Assembly: GCA_001939145.1 (NCBI GenBank)
Contig: LSRX01000048.1
Coordinates: 571,905-635,904 of the forward strand
Direction: 5' to 3'
Source of the DNA: Symbiodinium microadriaticum
Lineage: Eukaryota > Sar > Dinophyceae > Suessiales > Symbiodiniaceae
DNA length: 64,000 bases
Below, piece by piece: positions 63,961-64,000 of the stretch (positions are counted from its first letter, which is position 1; each line of letters opens with the position of its first letter). Position numbers and translations under genes: made by a program. The notes beneath the pieces were generated by a model. That model was not told the origin of the DNA and ran no database searches. It was given only the letters and a program-made list of their open reading frames with translations.

Positions 63961-64000
63961 GGAAGGGTGAGCACGCTTTTCCGCATAAGCTCTCCAGAAA

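Overview
The window looks like nuclear DNA of a dinoflagellate, probably a symbiodiniacean or close relative. Several features point that way. Protein families are eukaryotic and cut by many short introns of about 50-115 bp. Where conserved protein motifs fix the splice junctions, roughly half of the inferred introns start with GC (one with GA) instead of GT, and the downstream exon usually begins with G. Every recognisable intact gene is on the + strand. There are decayed retrotransposon ORFs of a type I know from dinoflagellates, and long microsatellites. No prokaryotic operon, tRNA, rRNA or CRISPR array was found. Exon limits below were inferred by joining motifs by eye, so gene starts and ends are approximate unless a junction is stated.

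Layout. 1-5.8 kb: a short tandem repeat, a ~620-bp tandem array, and degenerate reverse-transcriptase/LINE fragments in both orientations. 5.8-10.1 kb: a Ski2-like RNA helicase whose reading frame runs on into a ParB/sulfiredoxin-like domain. 10.2-15.3 kb: an SF1 (UPF1/SEN1-like) helicase with a J-domain-like insert carrying HPD. 15.7-17.2 kb: a single-exon protein with a zinc finger and three SH3-like modules. 18.9-53.2 kb: a nested locus. 53.2-64 kb: sparse, with a KH-type RNA-binding gene near 59.3-60.0 kb.

The main observation is the nested locus. A glycoside hydrolase family 3 (GH3) gene has its first recognisable exons at 18.9-19.25 kb and continues at 41.8 kb. In the gap lies a cystinosin-like transporter gene, split between 28.9-29.65 kb and 40.38-41.44 kb. 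In its 10.7-kb intron lies a Pumilio/PUF gene, split between 30.3-31.8 kb and 36.15-39.1 kb. In the gap of that gene lies a complete single-domain voltage-gated cation channel with EF-hands (31.95-35.7 kb). All four are on the + strand, and each outer gene resumes at the next expected motif of its family. Later, between two GH3 C-terminal exons (46.7 and 51.7 kb), sits a run of twelve Cys-rich repeats that is either a further nested gene or an insert in the GH3 protein. The only N runs (20,279 and 21,864-21,868) do not lie at any nesting boundary.

The genes do not form one obvious pathway. Two helicases, a PUF protein and a KH protein act on RNA. The GH3 enzyme, the cystinosin-like transporter and the channel belong to the secretory, vacuolar or membrane systems.
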